DNA of 32,380 nucleotides. Source: Lactiplantibacillus herbarum. GTDB taxonomy: Bacteria > Bacillota > Bacilli > Lactobacillales > Lactobacillaceae. How positions within the stretch are numbered: the first letter of the stretch is position 1; every line of letters starts with the position of its first letter. Shown in pieces: positions 16,053 through 23,921 of the stretch. Below the pieces are notes generated by a model that was not told where the DNA came from, made no database searches, and saw only the letters and a list, made by a program, of their open reading frames with translations. The position numbers and the translations under genes are program-made. Location: positions 8,236 to 40,615 of the forward strand of contig NZ_LFEE01000042.1 in NCBI RefSeq assembly GCF_001039045.1, given 5' to 3'.

Positions 16053-16213
16053 CTTATCATCTTCAGTCTTTATATTTTGAGCACCTAGTTTTGTACAAGT
16101 TTAGATGCTATCTTATCGATAAGTTCTCGGTAACAACTTCTTCTCTATTATATCGCAGTCCCACAGCTATGCTCATCTTATCGTTACCACAATATCTATC
16201 TTTGTAATAATTC

Positions 16214-16271
16214 AAAAAAATCGTTATTAAAGCTGCAACAAACAGGTTGCAAGCTTCAATAACGATTTTTT
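16214..16271 (-). terminator. intrinsic terminator
   Basis: AAAAAATCGTTATTAAAGCT..GCAAC pairs with GTTGC..AGCTTCAATAACGATTTTTT. It ends the unknown gene at 16291 and can act in both directions. Confidence 0.88.
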
Positions 16272-16290
16272 GTACAACTAACTTTTTTAA

Positions 16291-16614
16291 TTAACCTTCG
16301 CCCACAACAACTTCAACCTGCCCGCGTTTGGGAGCGAAGTTGATATTGTAGATTGGCTCACGCAATACTTTTTCATATTCTTCCAATACATCTTGTGGTA
16401 ATGGCGTGTGGGCTGCCAACGCTTGGATCAAATCATCAACGGAGTACACGTTTTCCATGTCAATGAAGATCCGCATGTTACCAACCACATCGTTTAGTAG
16501 TTCCGTCAAAATAGCGTTGGGTTTACCATTGCCATCCGTCACCACAATCTGATTGCTGTCGATTTCCTTATGATCAATCTTTGTTAACTTAACGATATCA
16601 AATATGTTTAACAT
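16291..16614 (-). CDS. conserved hypothetical protein
   Basis: 107 residues, acidic, no signal or membrane segment. The order suggests a small beta-rich N-terminus (IVVTDGNGKPNAI), a helical middle (LIQALAAHTPLPQDVLEEYEKVLR) and a beta C-terminus (INFAPKRGQVEVVVGEG). Not recognised. Start ATG with CGGAGGG, 6 bases away. It has its own terminator and lies downstream of mutY on the same strand, separated by 93 bp with a hairpin at 16661, so it may be partly co-transcribed. Confidence 0.75.
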   Translation of the reverse strand: MLNIFDIVKLTKIDHKEIDSNQIVVTDGNGKPNAILTELLNDVVGNMRIFIDMENVYSVDDLIQALAAHTPLPQDVLEEYEKVLREPIYNINFAPKRGQVEVVVGEG

Positions 16615-16660
16615 TTACGACCCTCCGTTAAATAATATTAATTTGGCTATATTTTACCAC

Positions 16661-16686
16661 ATCCACCACAAATTTGAATGGTGGAT
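16661..16686 (-). terminator. possible weak terminator after mutY
   Basis: ATCCACCA and TGGTGGAT form a perfect 8 bp stem 22 bp past the mutY stop, but without a T-run. Confidence 0.35.
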
Positions 16687-16707
16687 ATCATCTACTTGTT
16701 ATGCCAA

Positions 16708-17808
16708 CTAACGAGCCGCGTACCGCGTGAAGAGTTTCTCCTGTACTTTCGGCATCGGTAACTGTTGGCGTTCCGCTAACGTCACCGCACGGCCGGCAAA
16801 GTATGATAGGTCACTCGTTTCAACCTGACCATCGAATAACTGAATCGACCACTTCTGATGCGTAAACGTATGACTGACAGGCCGACCCGCGACTAATTTA
16901 GCCGTTAGCTTTAACTGGTATTCACGTTGAAAATACGCCTGAATCGCTGCTAGCAAATCTGCCGGTTGATAATCTTCCTCTAAATCGCGCTCCTCAACTG
17001 GAATCAGTGGCACCGTCCACAGATTAGCTAACATTCCGGTACTAGGCCGCTGCACCATCAACCACTTTTGATCCATTTGGGCTAATACTGCCACGTAAGC
17101 TACCAGTTTTGGCCGCGGTTTTTTAGTCTTAACCGGATAGACCAATTCTTCACCATCAAGATAGGCCTGATTAAAACGTTTGACCGGTGAATTTTCTGTA
17201 TCCGGTTGGCGCGCCGTCATGTAACTGGAACCTAGATCCATAATTGCTTGATTGAAGTCACCCGGACGATCTTCAGGAACAATCCGGGCAATCGCTTGTT
17301 CAAATATAAGTCGGGTTTGTGGTTTGGCAATATCCGCATCAATCTTGAGCAACCGACTGAAGACTCGGTAAGCATTACCATCCACGGCTGGCACGGGTTC
17401 ATTAACCCCAATGCTGGCAACCGCCCCCGCCGTGTAAGGTCCAATACCGATCAACTCCGTCAGTTCTGCCGCTGTCTGGGGCCATTGCCCATCGTAATCC
17501 GTTAATAGTTGCCGTGCACATCGTTGCATATTACGGACGCGCGAATAGTAGCCTAACCCCTCCCAAGCTTTTAGCAGTTGGGATTCTGGTGCTTCAGCTA
17601 GATCAGTTACGGTCGGGAACAAGCCCATAAACCGTTCGTAATACGGAATCACGGTCTGTACCTGCGTCTGTTGCAGCATAATTTCTGATACCCAGACGTG
17701 GTAAGGCTCATGATCACGACGCCAAGGAAGGTCGCGACCTTCCTGATCAAACCAAGTTAATAATGTATTTTGAAAATCTTTAATAGTCGCTGCGTTCCAT
17801 TCAATCAT
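16708..17808 (-). CDS. mutY: A/G-specific adenine glycosylase, cluster-less
   Basis: Base-excision repair enzyme that removes adenine opposite 8-oxoguanine. 366 residues: catalytic domain with LPWRR (27-31), SEIMLQQTQV with catalytic Glu42, helix-hairpin-helix LIGIGPYTA (119-127), and PAVDGNAYRV with catalytic Asp143. A NUDIX-like C-terminal domain follows (LMVQRPSTGMLANLWTVP; SHTFTHQKW), used for 8-oxoG recognition. Odd: the four Cys that bind the [4Fe-4S] cluster (spacing C-x6-C-x2-C-x5-C) are Met197, Thr204, Ser207 and Asn213; all four are lost with spacing intact. Cluster-less MutY proteins are known in some lactobacilli and anaerobes, so this is probably active. Start ATG behind GGAGGAG. 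Confidence 0.96.
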   Translation of the reverse strand: MIEWNAATIKDFQNTLLTWFDQEGRDLPWRRDHEPYHVWVSEIMLQQTQVQTVIPYYERFMGLFPTVTDLAEAPESQLLKAWEGLGYYSRVRNMQRCARQLLTDYDGQWPQTAAELTELIGIGPYTAGAVASIGVNEPVPAVDGNAYRVFSRLLKIDADIAKPQTRLIFEQAIARIVPEDRPGDFNQAIMDLGSSYMTARQPDTENSPVKRFNQAYLDGEELVYPVKTKKPRPKLVAYVAVLAQMDQKWLMVQRPSTGMLANLWTVPLIPVEERDLEEDYQPADLLAAIQAYFQREYQLKLTAKLVAGRPVSHTFTHQKWSIQLFDGQVETSDLSYFAGRAVTLAERQQLPMPKVQEKLFTRYAAR

Positions 17809-17822
17809 TATTTCTCCTCCAG

Positions 17823-17941
17823 AGAGTGTGACATCAAGCGTTTAGGGACTGAGCATAGCCTAGGTAGGCTAATGATTGCGCTCTTAGCAGTCGTTGGACT
17901 ACCGTAGCTGAGCGGAAGGTCCTGCTTGATGGAGCACGTTT
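17823..17941 (+). repeat. palindromic intergenic element, copy 3
   Basis: Same family as 1959 and 3184: GCATAGCCTAGG and CCGTAGCTGAGCGG cores with AGAGTGTG and CACGTTT borders. Arms CATCAAGC (17832-17839) and GCTTGATG (17924-17931); inner stem GGTAG..AATGATTGC with GCAGTCGTT..CTACC. It lies just upstream of mutY, so here it is not in a sense 3' UTR. Confidence 0.8.
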
Positions 17942-17976
17942 AGAGTGTGACACCAAGCGTCCAGGGACTGAGCATA
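17942..17976 (+). repeat. palindromic element, truncated copy 4
   Basis: Directly abutting copy 3, it repeats the first 35 bases (AGAGTGTGACACCAAGCGTC and on to GAGCATA) and then stops at the gene terminator. A partial duplication or deletion product. Confidence 0.7.
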
Positions 17977-18009
17977 AAATAAAAGAGCTTGGGGGTTAGC
18001 CCAAACTCC
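17977..18009 (-). terminator. intrinsic terminator
   Basis: Minus strand GAGTTTGGGC pairs with CCCAAGCTC, followed by TTTTATTTT. It ends the transcript of the gene at 18027. Confidence 0.8.
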
Positions 18010-18026
18010 ACTTAATGTTTAACTCA

Positions 18027-18392
18027 TTAGTCCAACGTATTAGCAAGGTCGACCAACGTCTTTTCGTAATGATCAGTAACACTTTCATCTTGAAAATCAG
18101 CATTGAACACCGCTAAGGTTAGATATTCAGGATATTTTAAAATGACTGTCGCTAGTTGTTGATTAATTTCAGGGTACTTATTATCTTCATTATTTAAGAT
18201 ATCTAAACTAGCTTGATAACAAACATTTGCTAAGAATAAATAATCGATAAAGTAATTGAATCCCGGTTCATTCTTTAATTTAAACTGCGCCTCAACATCC
18301 ACCGTTGACGAAACGTTCGTTAGATACTTCGTCACGATTTCCTGATACTGACGTAACAACTCCGTTTTAGCTTCTGCGTGTACTACTGCCAT
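18027..18392 (-). CDS. small cytosolic hypothetical protein
   Basis: 121 residues, acidic and helical, no membrane segment. It begins MAVVHAEAKTELLRQYQEI; the middle NYFIDYLFLANVCYQASLDIL is amphipathic. Not recognised. The start is the ATG at 18392, 7 bases after AGGTGGGG; the frame stays open another 34 codons upstream, but without a ribosome site and into the next gene. It lies 35 bp downstream of the immunity-like gene on the same strand, probably co-transcribed. Confidence 0.78.
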   Translation of the reverse strand: MAVVHAEAKTELLRQYQEIVTKYLTNVSSTVDVEAQFKLKNEPGFNYFIDYLFLANVCYQASLDILNNEDNKYPEINQQLATVILKYPEYLTLAVFNADFQDESVTDHYEKTLVDLANTLD

Positions 18393-18427
18393 AAAATAAT
18401 CCCCACCTGTTCTTATCTCTATGGAGA

Positions 18428-18934
18428 TTATAGCATATGACGCAATCCTCGCTGCATATTTGCGGTTAATTGAGCCAACTGATCGTATTGCCACTGGCGC
18501 TCAGCGGTAACCGCTGCGGTGTCATTTGGCTGAGTTAAGTTAATTAATTTAATCGCTTGATCCGATGCTCGTAACGCATTCTCATCCGCATCAGCAGAAG
18601 CAACTGCCCACTGCACACAATCCAAGGCTGCCGCACCAATTGAGCTGGTACTAGCCGTACTCAATTTAGAAAGACGCGCCACTGCCTGATGAACCTGATA
18701 GCCACTCACCAAATTAACTTGCCATAGCTCGTTAGCATCTATCGCTAACCGTAGCTGCCGATCATACTGTTGTTGATTATCCACATAGTGCAAGGATTTC
18801 TTGGCAATAATCAACGCCCATTTAGCCAACTGTTGTTGTGAAAGGTCACCAGTCAAAGCTTCGATTTGGCCCCGTATTCCAGGGTCATCGTCAATCTCAA
18901 TCTTCGGGTGACTCGGTCTAAAACCTTCCGTCAT
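18428..18934 (-). CDS. putative immunity-like (Imm5-type) protein
   Basis: 168 residues, all-helical. The alanine-rich repeat arrangement around ARLSKLSTASTSSIGAAALD and VQWAVASADADENALRASDQ, after LRLAIDANELWQ, resembles the Imm5-type immunity family, where helices with A-R-A and A-T-A-H motifs pack together. The match is to overall pattern, not to exact residues, and no toxin gene is seen nearby. The ATG at 18934 has TAGGAA 7 bases before it; a GTG three bases upstream is possible. It leads a two-gene unit with the gene at 18027. Other possibility: an uncharacterised helical protein. Confidence 0.55.
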   Translation of the reverse strand: MTEGFRPSHPKIEIDDDPGIRGQIEALTGDLSQQQLAKWALIIAKKSLHYVDNQQQYDRQLRLAIDANELWQVNLVSGYQVHQAVARLSKLSTASTSSIGAAALDCVQWAVASADADENALRASDQAIKLINLTQPNDTAAVTAERQWQYDQLAQLTANMQRGLRHML

Positions 18935-19114
18935 CACGCATTCCTACTTTCTTACTAATCCAATAACAGGACAACTTCAAACTATCAATTATTACTATGA
19001 ATAATAATAGAGTTAAATTGTACCAGAAAATCAGCTAACATGTAGCTTATAGCTTTCAAATTTTACAAAAAATTCATCAGTCAAAGAAACCGTTTACTAA
19101 CGACTAATCAATAA

Positions 19115-19162
19115 TATAAAAGGAACCTAATCCCCGATATCTACTGGGGGACTAGGTTCCTT
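19115..19162 (-). terminator. intrinsic terminator
   Basis: GGAACCTAATCCCC pairs with GGGGACTAGGTTCC; on the minus strand it is followed by TTTTATATT. It ends the hsp20 transcript. Confidence 0.88.
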
Positions 19163-19168
19163 CATTAC

Positions 19169-19612
19169 TTACTGAATTTCAATATGATGTGTATCTGCTG
19201 CAGCTTGCTTTGGTAACGTTAAATGCAAGACGCCGTTCTCATAACGAGCATTGATCTTGTCAGCATCCACGTCAGGTAAAGCGTATTGACGACCAAAACT
19301 ACCAGTCTGGCGTTCACTCGCAATAACATTGCCTTCAGAATCACTTTCATCGCTAAAACTGTCACGCTTAACAGCGATTGATAAAGTACCATCGCGATAC
19401 TTCAATGCGATATCTTTCTTATCGATTCCAGGGACATCAACACTCATCGTATACTGTTCGTCGGTTTCTTTAATGTCCGTTTTCAGCACGGAACCATGAC
19501 TGCCAACGTTCAAGACTGATCGGCCAATACCATTAACCAAATCATCCATCTTCGTCCAATCATTAAGTCGATCAAATAAGTCATTGTGCCAGTTCATCAT
19601 ATCGTTAGCCAT
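19169..19612 (-). CDS. hsp3: small heat shock protein (Hsp20/alpha-crystallin)
   Basis: ATP-independent holdase chaperone that binds unfolding proteins. 147 residues: variable N-terminus (MANDMMNWHNDLFDRLNDW) and an alpha-crystallin domain from about 45, with YTMSVDVPGIDKKDIALKY, GTLSIAV and the conserved ARYENGVLHLTLPK. The C-terminal IxI-like motif is IEIQ. Start ATG behind AAGGAG. A perfect CIRCE operator 67 bp upstream indicates HrcA repression. It is one of several Hsp20 genes typical of L. plantarum; the symbol is from remembered gene order and is less certain than the family. Confidence 0.95.
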   Translation of the reverse strand: MANDMMNWHNDLFDRLNDWTKMDDLVNGIGRSVLNVGSHGSVLKTDIKETDEQYTMSVDVPGIDKKDIALKYRDGTLSIAVKRDSFSDESDSEGNVIASERQTGSFGRQYALPDVDADKINARYENGVLHLTLPKQAAADTHHIEIQ

Positions 19613-19679
19613 TATATCTACACTCCTTCTATTTGTTTACATCTTTTATCTTAATCGCTTTACTGATAAATGCAACAAT

Positions 19680-19706
19680 TTAGCACTCGATATATCCGAG
19701 TGCTAA
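19680..19706 (-). promoter_or_regulatory. CIRCE element (HrcA operator)
   Basis: TTAGCACTC-N9-GAGTGCTAA matches the CIRCE consensus exactly. It sits 3 bp beyond the stop of the preceding minus-strand gene and just upstream of a TTGTTG-type -35. Confidence 0.97.
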
Positions 19707-19709
19707 ACC

Positions 19710-20048
19710 CTAATTTACTTGATACGTCTGCATATCCACTGGAATCACGCGCACCATCTTATGTGGTGTAATGGTTATTGCTTGCGTTGCTGCTCGGGTT
19801 GGCCATTTCGATGCTGGTAGATCAGCTAATTCCAATCCCACCAACATGCGAATTCGATCTAAGATATCGGTAACTCCAAACGCATTATTCCCCTGATTAA
19901 ACGAGGTTTGTAACATATTAATTTCTACCTGTAACCGGTGGTCGTGAAAACTAAAGGTCACCGGGACATACACTAATTGGCTAGTTGATAATTGCTCCTG
20001 CGCCAACGTCGTATCCAATTGAGCCATAAATGCTGCAAATTGATCCAT
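19710..20048 (-). CDS. hypothetical protein
   Basis: 112 residues, soluble, not recognised. Alternating beta and helix: LVYVPVTFSFHDHRLQVEIN, then DILDRIRMLVGLELADL, then ITITPHKMVRVIPVD. The ATG at 20048 lies 8 bases after AAGGGGG; a GTG 9 bases earlier overlaps that site and is unlikely. It is upstream of hsp20 on the same strand with no terminator between, so read-through across the CIRCE is possible. Confidence 0.75.
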   Translation of the reverse strand: MDQFAAFMAQLDTTLAQEQLSTSQLVYVPVTFSFHDHRLQVEINMLQTSFNQGNNAFGVTDILDRIRMLVGLELADLPASKWPTRAATQAITITPHKMVRVIPVDMQTYQVN

Positions 20049-20149
20049 CCACGTCACCCCCTTTAGTTATGTCACATTATACTGCAAGCCCTACCAAACA
20101 GCCATCGTTATGCGATTCTTCCCAAAAAATATTATTATCCTGATACATC

Positions 20150-20182
20150 AAAAAAGAGCCTGAGATAAAATCCCAGACCCTT
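20150..20182 (-). terminator. intrinsic terminator
   Basis: Minus strand GGGTCTGGGAT pairs with ATCTCAGGCTC around TTTT, followed by six T. It ends the small gene at 20204. Confidence 0.85.
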
Positions 20183-20203
20183 GCTGAAAAAATACGTCAG
20201 CAA

Positions 20204-20347
20204 TTAGTTATTGGCTAATTTCTTAGCATCTTCATCGAGTGTTTCAAAACCGGAAACACCGCTCTTTTGCTTTGGATGCTTTGCACGTTCTTCTTCGGCT
20301 TTTTGAATCATAGCCTTTTTTTGTTCCTTGCTAAGCTTTTGTGCCAT
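20204..20347 (-). CDS. 47-residue charged protein
   Basis: MAQKLSKEQKKAMIQKAEEE is followed by a Lys-rich and then acidic segment; one long charged helix, no membrane segment. The start ATG at 20347 has AAAGAGG before it; an upstream in-frame ATG has none. It is flanked by its own terminator and divergent from the NAD(P)-binding gene. Function unknown; the size and charge fit a small stress or nucleoid-related protein, but nothing shows that. Confidence 0.65.
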   Translation of the reverse strand: MAQKLSKEQKKAMIQKAEEERAKHPKQKSGVSGFETLDEDAKKLANN

Positions 20348-20466
20348 GATAATCGCCTCTTTTATAATGACCAGCGAACTATTCATCCGCTACAACCTCA
20401 TTATAGGTCTAATTTCCAAAAGTGGCACAATTTTGTTTAGTTTTTTTGAAACTGCTTACTTGCATT

Positions 20467-20487
20467 CTGTAATTATAAAGTTTACAG
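20467..20487. promoter_or_regulatory. inverted repeat CTGTAA-N9-TTACAG
   Basis: Perfect 6 bp arms around TATAAA in the promoter region of the NAD(P)-binding gene; a likely operator for an unidentified regulator. Confidence 0.45.
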
Positions 20488-20511
20488 TTAAGTCGTTCAG
20501 GAGGGGATTAC

Positions 20512-21150
20512 ATGACAAAAGTACTAATTCTCGGCGCCGCTGGCCAAATTGCCCGCTTAGCCGAACAACAATTTTTAACTGATACGGATAATGAACTAAC
20601 ACTTTACTTACGTAACGCAGACCGGGTTGCCGATCTTAAGTCTAACCGCGTAACCATCATTGAGGGCGATACGACAGATGGTGCCCGCCTCACTACTGCC
20701 ATGGCAGATCAAGATGTCATTTACGCTAACTTAGCTGGGCAAAACATCAAGCAACAAGCCCAAACTGTCGTTAACGCAATGCATGCTGCTGGTCGCCAAC
20801 GGCTCATTTGGATTTCAACCCTTGGTATCTACGATGAAGTTCCTGGTAAGTTCGGCGAATGGAACAACGCAACGCTGGGAGATTACCTCACCCGTTACTA
20901 TGCTGCCGCTGAAGTCATCGAAAATTCTGATTTAGATTACACGATTATTCGTCCAGCATGGCTGACTAATCACGATGAGATCGACTACGAGACAACTAAG
21001 AAAGGCGAACCTTTCAAGGGAACAGAAGTCTCTCGTCAAAGTATCGCGACTTTAGTTGTCAAACTGACGCAAACACCTTCTGCCGGCATTCGAGAATCAC
21101 TTGGCGTTAACAAACCTAATACTGATGGCGATAAACCAGCTTGGTATTAA
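20512..21150 (+). CDS. NAD(P)-binding atypical SDR protein
   Basis: 212 residues. N-terminal Rossmann motif VLILGAAGQIARLAEQQF and acidic/basic end of strand 2 (LYLRNADRV) are those of NmrA-like/atypical short-chain dehydrogenases, which bind NAD(P)H; IWISTLGIYDEVPGKFGEW holds the region of the usual active site and TIIRPAWLTN is the family C-terminal block. No classical YxxxK is visible, so a sensor or quinone-reductase type is as likely as a dehydrogenase. Start ATG behind CAGGAGGGG. Monocistronic. Confidence 0.85.
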   Translation: MTKVLILGAAGQIARLAEQQFLTDTDNELTLYLRNADRVADLKSNRVTIIEGDTTDGARLTTAMADQDVIYANLAGQNIKQQAQTVVNAMHAAGRQRLIWISTLGIYDEVPGKFGEWNNATLGDYLTRYYAAAEVIENSDLDYTIIRPAWLTNHDEIDYETTKKGEPFKGTEVSRQSIATLVVKLTQTPSAGIRESLGVNKPNTDGDKPAWY

Positions 21151-21182
21151 GCCAATACTAAATATTACCTAGATTTAAAACT

Positions 21183-21233
21183 AAAAATTGCGCATTGATC
21201 CGGTTTAACCCGTAATCAATGCGCAATTTTTTT
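21183..21233. terminator. bidirectional terminator
   Basis: AAAAATTGCGCATTGAT pairs with ATCAATGCGCAATTTTTTT, between two convergent genes. Confidence 0.9.
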
Positions 21234-21255
21234 GATTTTCTATTATTAACTAACT

Positions 21256-22173
21256 CTAAGCGTTATCCGGTTCACTACGGTATTGTTGCAAGATATAAAT
21301 CGCAATGATTACGAGTGCTGAGCCTAGAATTTCTACCCAGCCAACCTGTAATTTCAAGAAAATAATACTTAAGATAAAGGTCACGACTGGTTGCACGGCA
21401 TCCACGATACTAACCACCGCGGACGGTGCGTATTGCAAACTATGCAGTAGTGATAAGAAGGCGAAAATCGTCCCGATTAAGACGATGGCACCGATCGATG
21501 TGACTAAGGTTGGCGTAATTTTAGGTGCCCCAACCCAAACCGGATGATAGAGGTTGAACAACACGCCTGCTATCAGCGTTCCCCAGCCTAAAACAACAAC
21601 GGGCGAGTTCTCCACAACAATCCGTCGAGGCAGTACCACGTATAGCGCGGCCGTAACCCCTGACAAGATCCCCCAAATCAAGGCATCCGTTGGAATAGCT
21701 AGTTCATGGATATTCCCCTTAGTAATCGCAAGAAAGACCCCTAATAGTGAGATTCCAAATGCCACCAGATCAGTTCGTAACGGCAGTTCCCGTTTGAACA
21801 ACAGCGTCCCTAACACAATGAATAGTGGACTTAAATACTGTAGAATCGTGGCCGCAGCCGCTGTTCCCTTTTCAATACTTATGTAGAAAGTGTACATATT
21901 CGCCATCAGACCAATCGTCGCGTACGCCACTAATTGACCAACCGAAGCCCAAGACTTAAACACGTTAAAAATCTTGGTTCCCTGCTGAATAAACCCAATG
22001 GCCAACAGAATGATCCCAGCGGAAAGTGTCCGTACAGATAAAAACCAATCGGCAGGAATAGCTTGGTTCTGTGAGACAAACTGCATGACCGTCCCGGAGA
22101 TTCCCCAGAGCGTTGACGCCAGCATTGCCCACATAATACCCTTCATATAACGGTTCGTTGTCATATTTTTCAA
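21256..22173 (-). CDS. EamA-family (DMT) transporter
   Basis: Ten-helix permease of the drug/metabolite transporter superfamily, 305 residues with two EamA repeats. The first has the WAMLASTLWGISGTVMQF opening and the second ALIWGILSGVTAALYVVLPR. FLSLLHSLQYAPSAVVSIVD and the PVVTFILSIIFL segment are family hallmarks. Substrate unknown; related proteins export amino acids or metabolites. The TTG start at 22173 is about 9 bases after GAGGT; the in-frame ATG at 22164 is too far from a site. It has its own terminator, shared with the SDR-like gene. Confidence 0.9.
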   Translation of the reverse strand: MKNMTTNRYMKGIMWAMLASTLWGISGTVMQFVSQNQAIPADWFLSVRTLSAGIILLAIGFIQQGTKIFNVFKSWASVGQLVAYATIGLMANMYTFYISIEKGTAAAATILQYLSPLFIVLGTLLFKRELPLRTDLVAFGISLLGVFLAITKGNIHELAIPTDALIWGILSGVTAALYVVLPRRIVVENSPVVVLGWGTLIAGVLFNLYHPVWVGAPKITPTLVTSIGAIVLIGTIFAFLSLLHSLQYAPSAVVSIVDAVQPVVTFILSIIFLKLQVGWVEILGSALVIIAIYILQQYRSEPDNA

Positions 22174-22309
22174 TTTAACTCTACCTCAATTTAATTAATG
22201 GCAATATTATACCGAGACTTAATTAAAACTTCCTGAAAATTTGCGACCGACTTTCAGGGATTCAAGGAATCAGTCGTAACTATTTAGATGAGTAATTAAT
22301 TTTTATTAC

Positions 22310-22347
22310 AAAAAAATAAGCGTGTCGAGTTTTCTCTAAACACACCC
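22310..22347 (-). terminator. probable terminator
   Basis: GCGTGTCGAG..CTCTAAACACACCC with a run of seven A on the plus strand (T on the minus), after the VIT gene. The stem is imperfect. Confidence 0.6.
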
Positions 22348-22368
22348 ACTAATATCATTTATTAAAAC

Positions 22369-23067
22369 CTAGAATAACGTTCCGACATAGTAGTGAATAA
22401 ACATCGTAATAATCCCCACAATGACGTTACGAATCACTGCTGTCTTGACGTTGCCTTTGCCCAATACCGCAGATAGGAATCCAGTCAGTGCAACCGCCAC
22501 TGAAACGGCGACGATGGTTGCTGGCCACTGCCAATGCGTTGGTGCAAAAGTCATCGCAAACAGTGGAAAGATTCCACCAGCCGAAGCTGAGAATAGTGAT
22601 GCAAAGGCTGCGTCCCACGGATTCATGTAATGGCCGAGCTGCATATCGTACTTCACACTGACCATCGTTTCCAACGGCTTCTTAGCTAGTAAGTCCTTTG
22701 CGATTGCTAGTGAGGTTTCCTCGGTCACACCCATTGTCATGTAATGCCGCTGCACCGCATGAACTTCCCCTGCAAAATCAGTCTTCAGTAATTCACGTTC
22801 TTTCTCAACAACTGCTTTTTCGGTATCCTTTTGCGTACTAACCGAAGCATATTCCCCAGATGCCATTGAAAAGGCGCACGCTAGTAAATCAGACAACCCC
22901 GCGATAAAGATTGTAAATTGGTTAGTCGTCGCAGCAGCCACACTGAACAGTACCCCGACAACCGTCAGAATACCATCATTGGAACCCAATACGCCGGCTC
23001 GCAACGAGTTAAGCTTTTCATCCATCGTCTGCTTACTCTTAGTTGATTTCGTTTTTATTAATTGCAT
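22369..23067 (-). CDS. VIT1/CCC1-family protein
   Basis: Membrane protein of the vacuolar iron transporter family, moving Fe/Mn in eukaryotes; bacterial homologues are of uncertain substrate. 232 residues with about five helices. LRAGVLGSNDGILTVVGVLF (about 22-41) and CAFSMASGEYASVSTQKD carry the conserved polar and acidic residues of the ion path, followed by a charged helical domain (EKAVVEKERELL) and three C-terminal helices. Start ATG with AAGGGGAG. It is 25 bp after the reconstructed end of a paralogue, so the two form an operon. Confidence 0.88.
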   Translation of the reverse strand: MQLIKTKSTKSKQTMDEKLNSLRAGVLGSNDGILTVVGVLFSVAAATTNQFTIFIAGLSDLLACAFSMASGEYASVSTQKDTEKAVVEKERELLKTDFAGEVHAVQRHYMTMGVTEETSLAIAKDLLAKKPLETMVSVKYDMQLGHYMNPWDAAFASLFSASAGGIFPLFAMTFAPTHWQWPATIVAVSVAVALTGFLSAVLGKGNVKTAVIRNVIVGIITMFIHYYVGTLF

Positions 23068-23133
23068 AGTCCCGCTCCCCTTGACCCATCAGTTAGGCAA
23101 ATAAATGACCAATAAAGTACGTTACAAGCATTG

Positions 23134-23769
23134 TTAGCAACCCGCCACAATATTACGCATGACACCCTGACGCCGGTTAGCATTCCCTAACATGGCTGCT
23201 ACGTACCCCGTAATCGCTAGCGCAATTGCCACTGCGATTACGGTTGCCAACACTTTGATCCGTGGTGGGAAGAAAGTAATTGACACTAGTGGCAGAATTG
23301 AGCCGGTAGGAAAGGCAATCATTGAAGCAATCCCCGCCGCATACGGGCTAATAAATTGATTAGGATTGAATCCATAACGTTCCCGCACCGTCGTTGTTAG
23401 TGCATCCTCGGCCATCATTTCCTGCGTCGCCTGCCGAGCTAACGGTTCACTGATCCCTTGCTCAACGTATTTCTGAACGACCATATCAGCTTGTCCATCG
23501 TAATCGTCAGCCAATGCTGACCGTTGCTTATTGATTGCCATTTTTTGTGAATCCTTTTGCGTATTCACGGAGACATACTCCCCCATTGCCATGGAAATCG
23601 TACCAGCTAACATCCCAGCTAATCCTGAAATCAGGATTGAAAAGCTATTCGTAGTTGCCCCCGCAACACCGACAACAATCCCAGCAACTGATAAAATACC
23701 ATCGTTAGCGCCCATGACACTCGCTCGTAAAACATTGACTCGCTGTGCTAAAGACATCTTCTGTTTCAT
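23134..23769 (-). CDS. VIT1/CCC1-family protein, frameshifted at the 3' end
   Basis: 211 residues as read; the fold is the same as the neighbour (RASVMGANDGILSVAGIVVG; ISMAMGEYVSVNTQKDSQ). It ends early: after MRNIVAG comes Cys and stop. If one base is restored near 23139-23142, the other frame continues LLTMLVTYFIGHLFA to a stop at 23093, giving about 225 residues and the last helix. So there is a one-base deletion or a sequencing error. As written the protein loses its final membrane helix. Start ATG with GGGGGCGGC; first gene of the two-gene unit. It may be a recent pseudogene. Confidence 0.85.
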   Translation of the reverse strand: MKQKMSLAQRVNVLRASVMGANDGILSVAGIVVGVAGATTNSFSILISGLAGMLAGTISMAMGEYVSVNTQKDSQKMAINKQRSALADDYDGQADMVVQKYVEQGISEPLARQATQEMMAEDALTTTVRERYGFNPNQFISPYAAGIASMIAFPTGSILPLVSITFFPPRIKVLATVIAVAIALAITGYVAAMLGNANRRQGVMRNIVAGC

Positions 23770-23921
23770 AATGCCGCCCCCGTGACTACTTTATAATCAT
23801 TATTACTTAGTAAATGTTATATCTTTTATTGAACAAATGCAAGTCCGAGCTAAATTTATTTTTATATAAGTTATGTACACCTAAACCCATAGACTAGTTT
23901 ACCATCATTTTGTTTTTACGG

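Noticed and set aside
16110-16130. Palindrome TTATCGATAA as a regulatory operator
   Set aside because: Only 10 bp, A/T-rich, and not at a promoter-like position that I can define.
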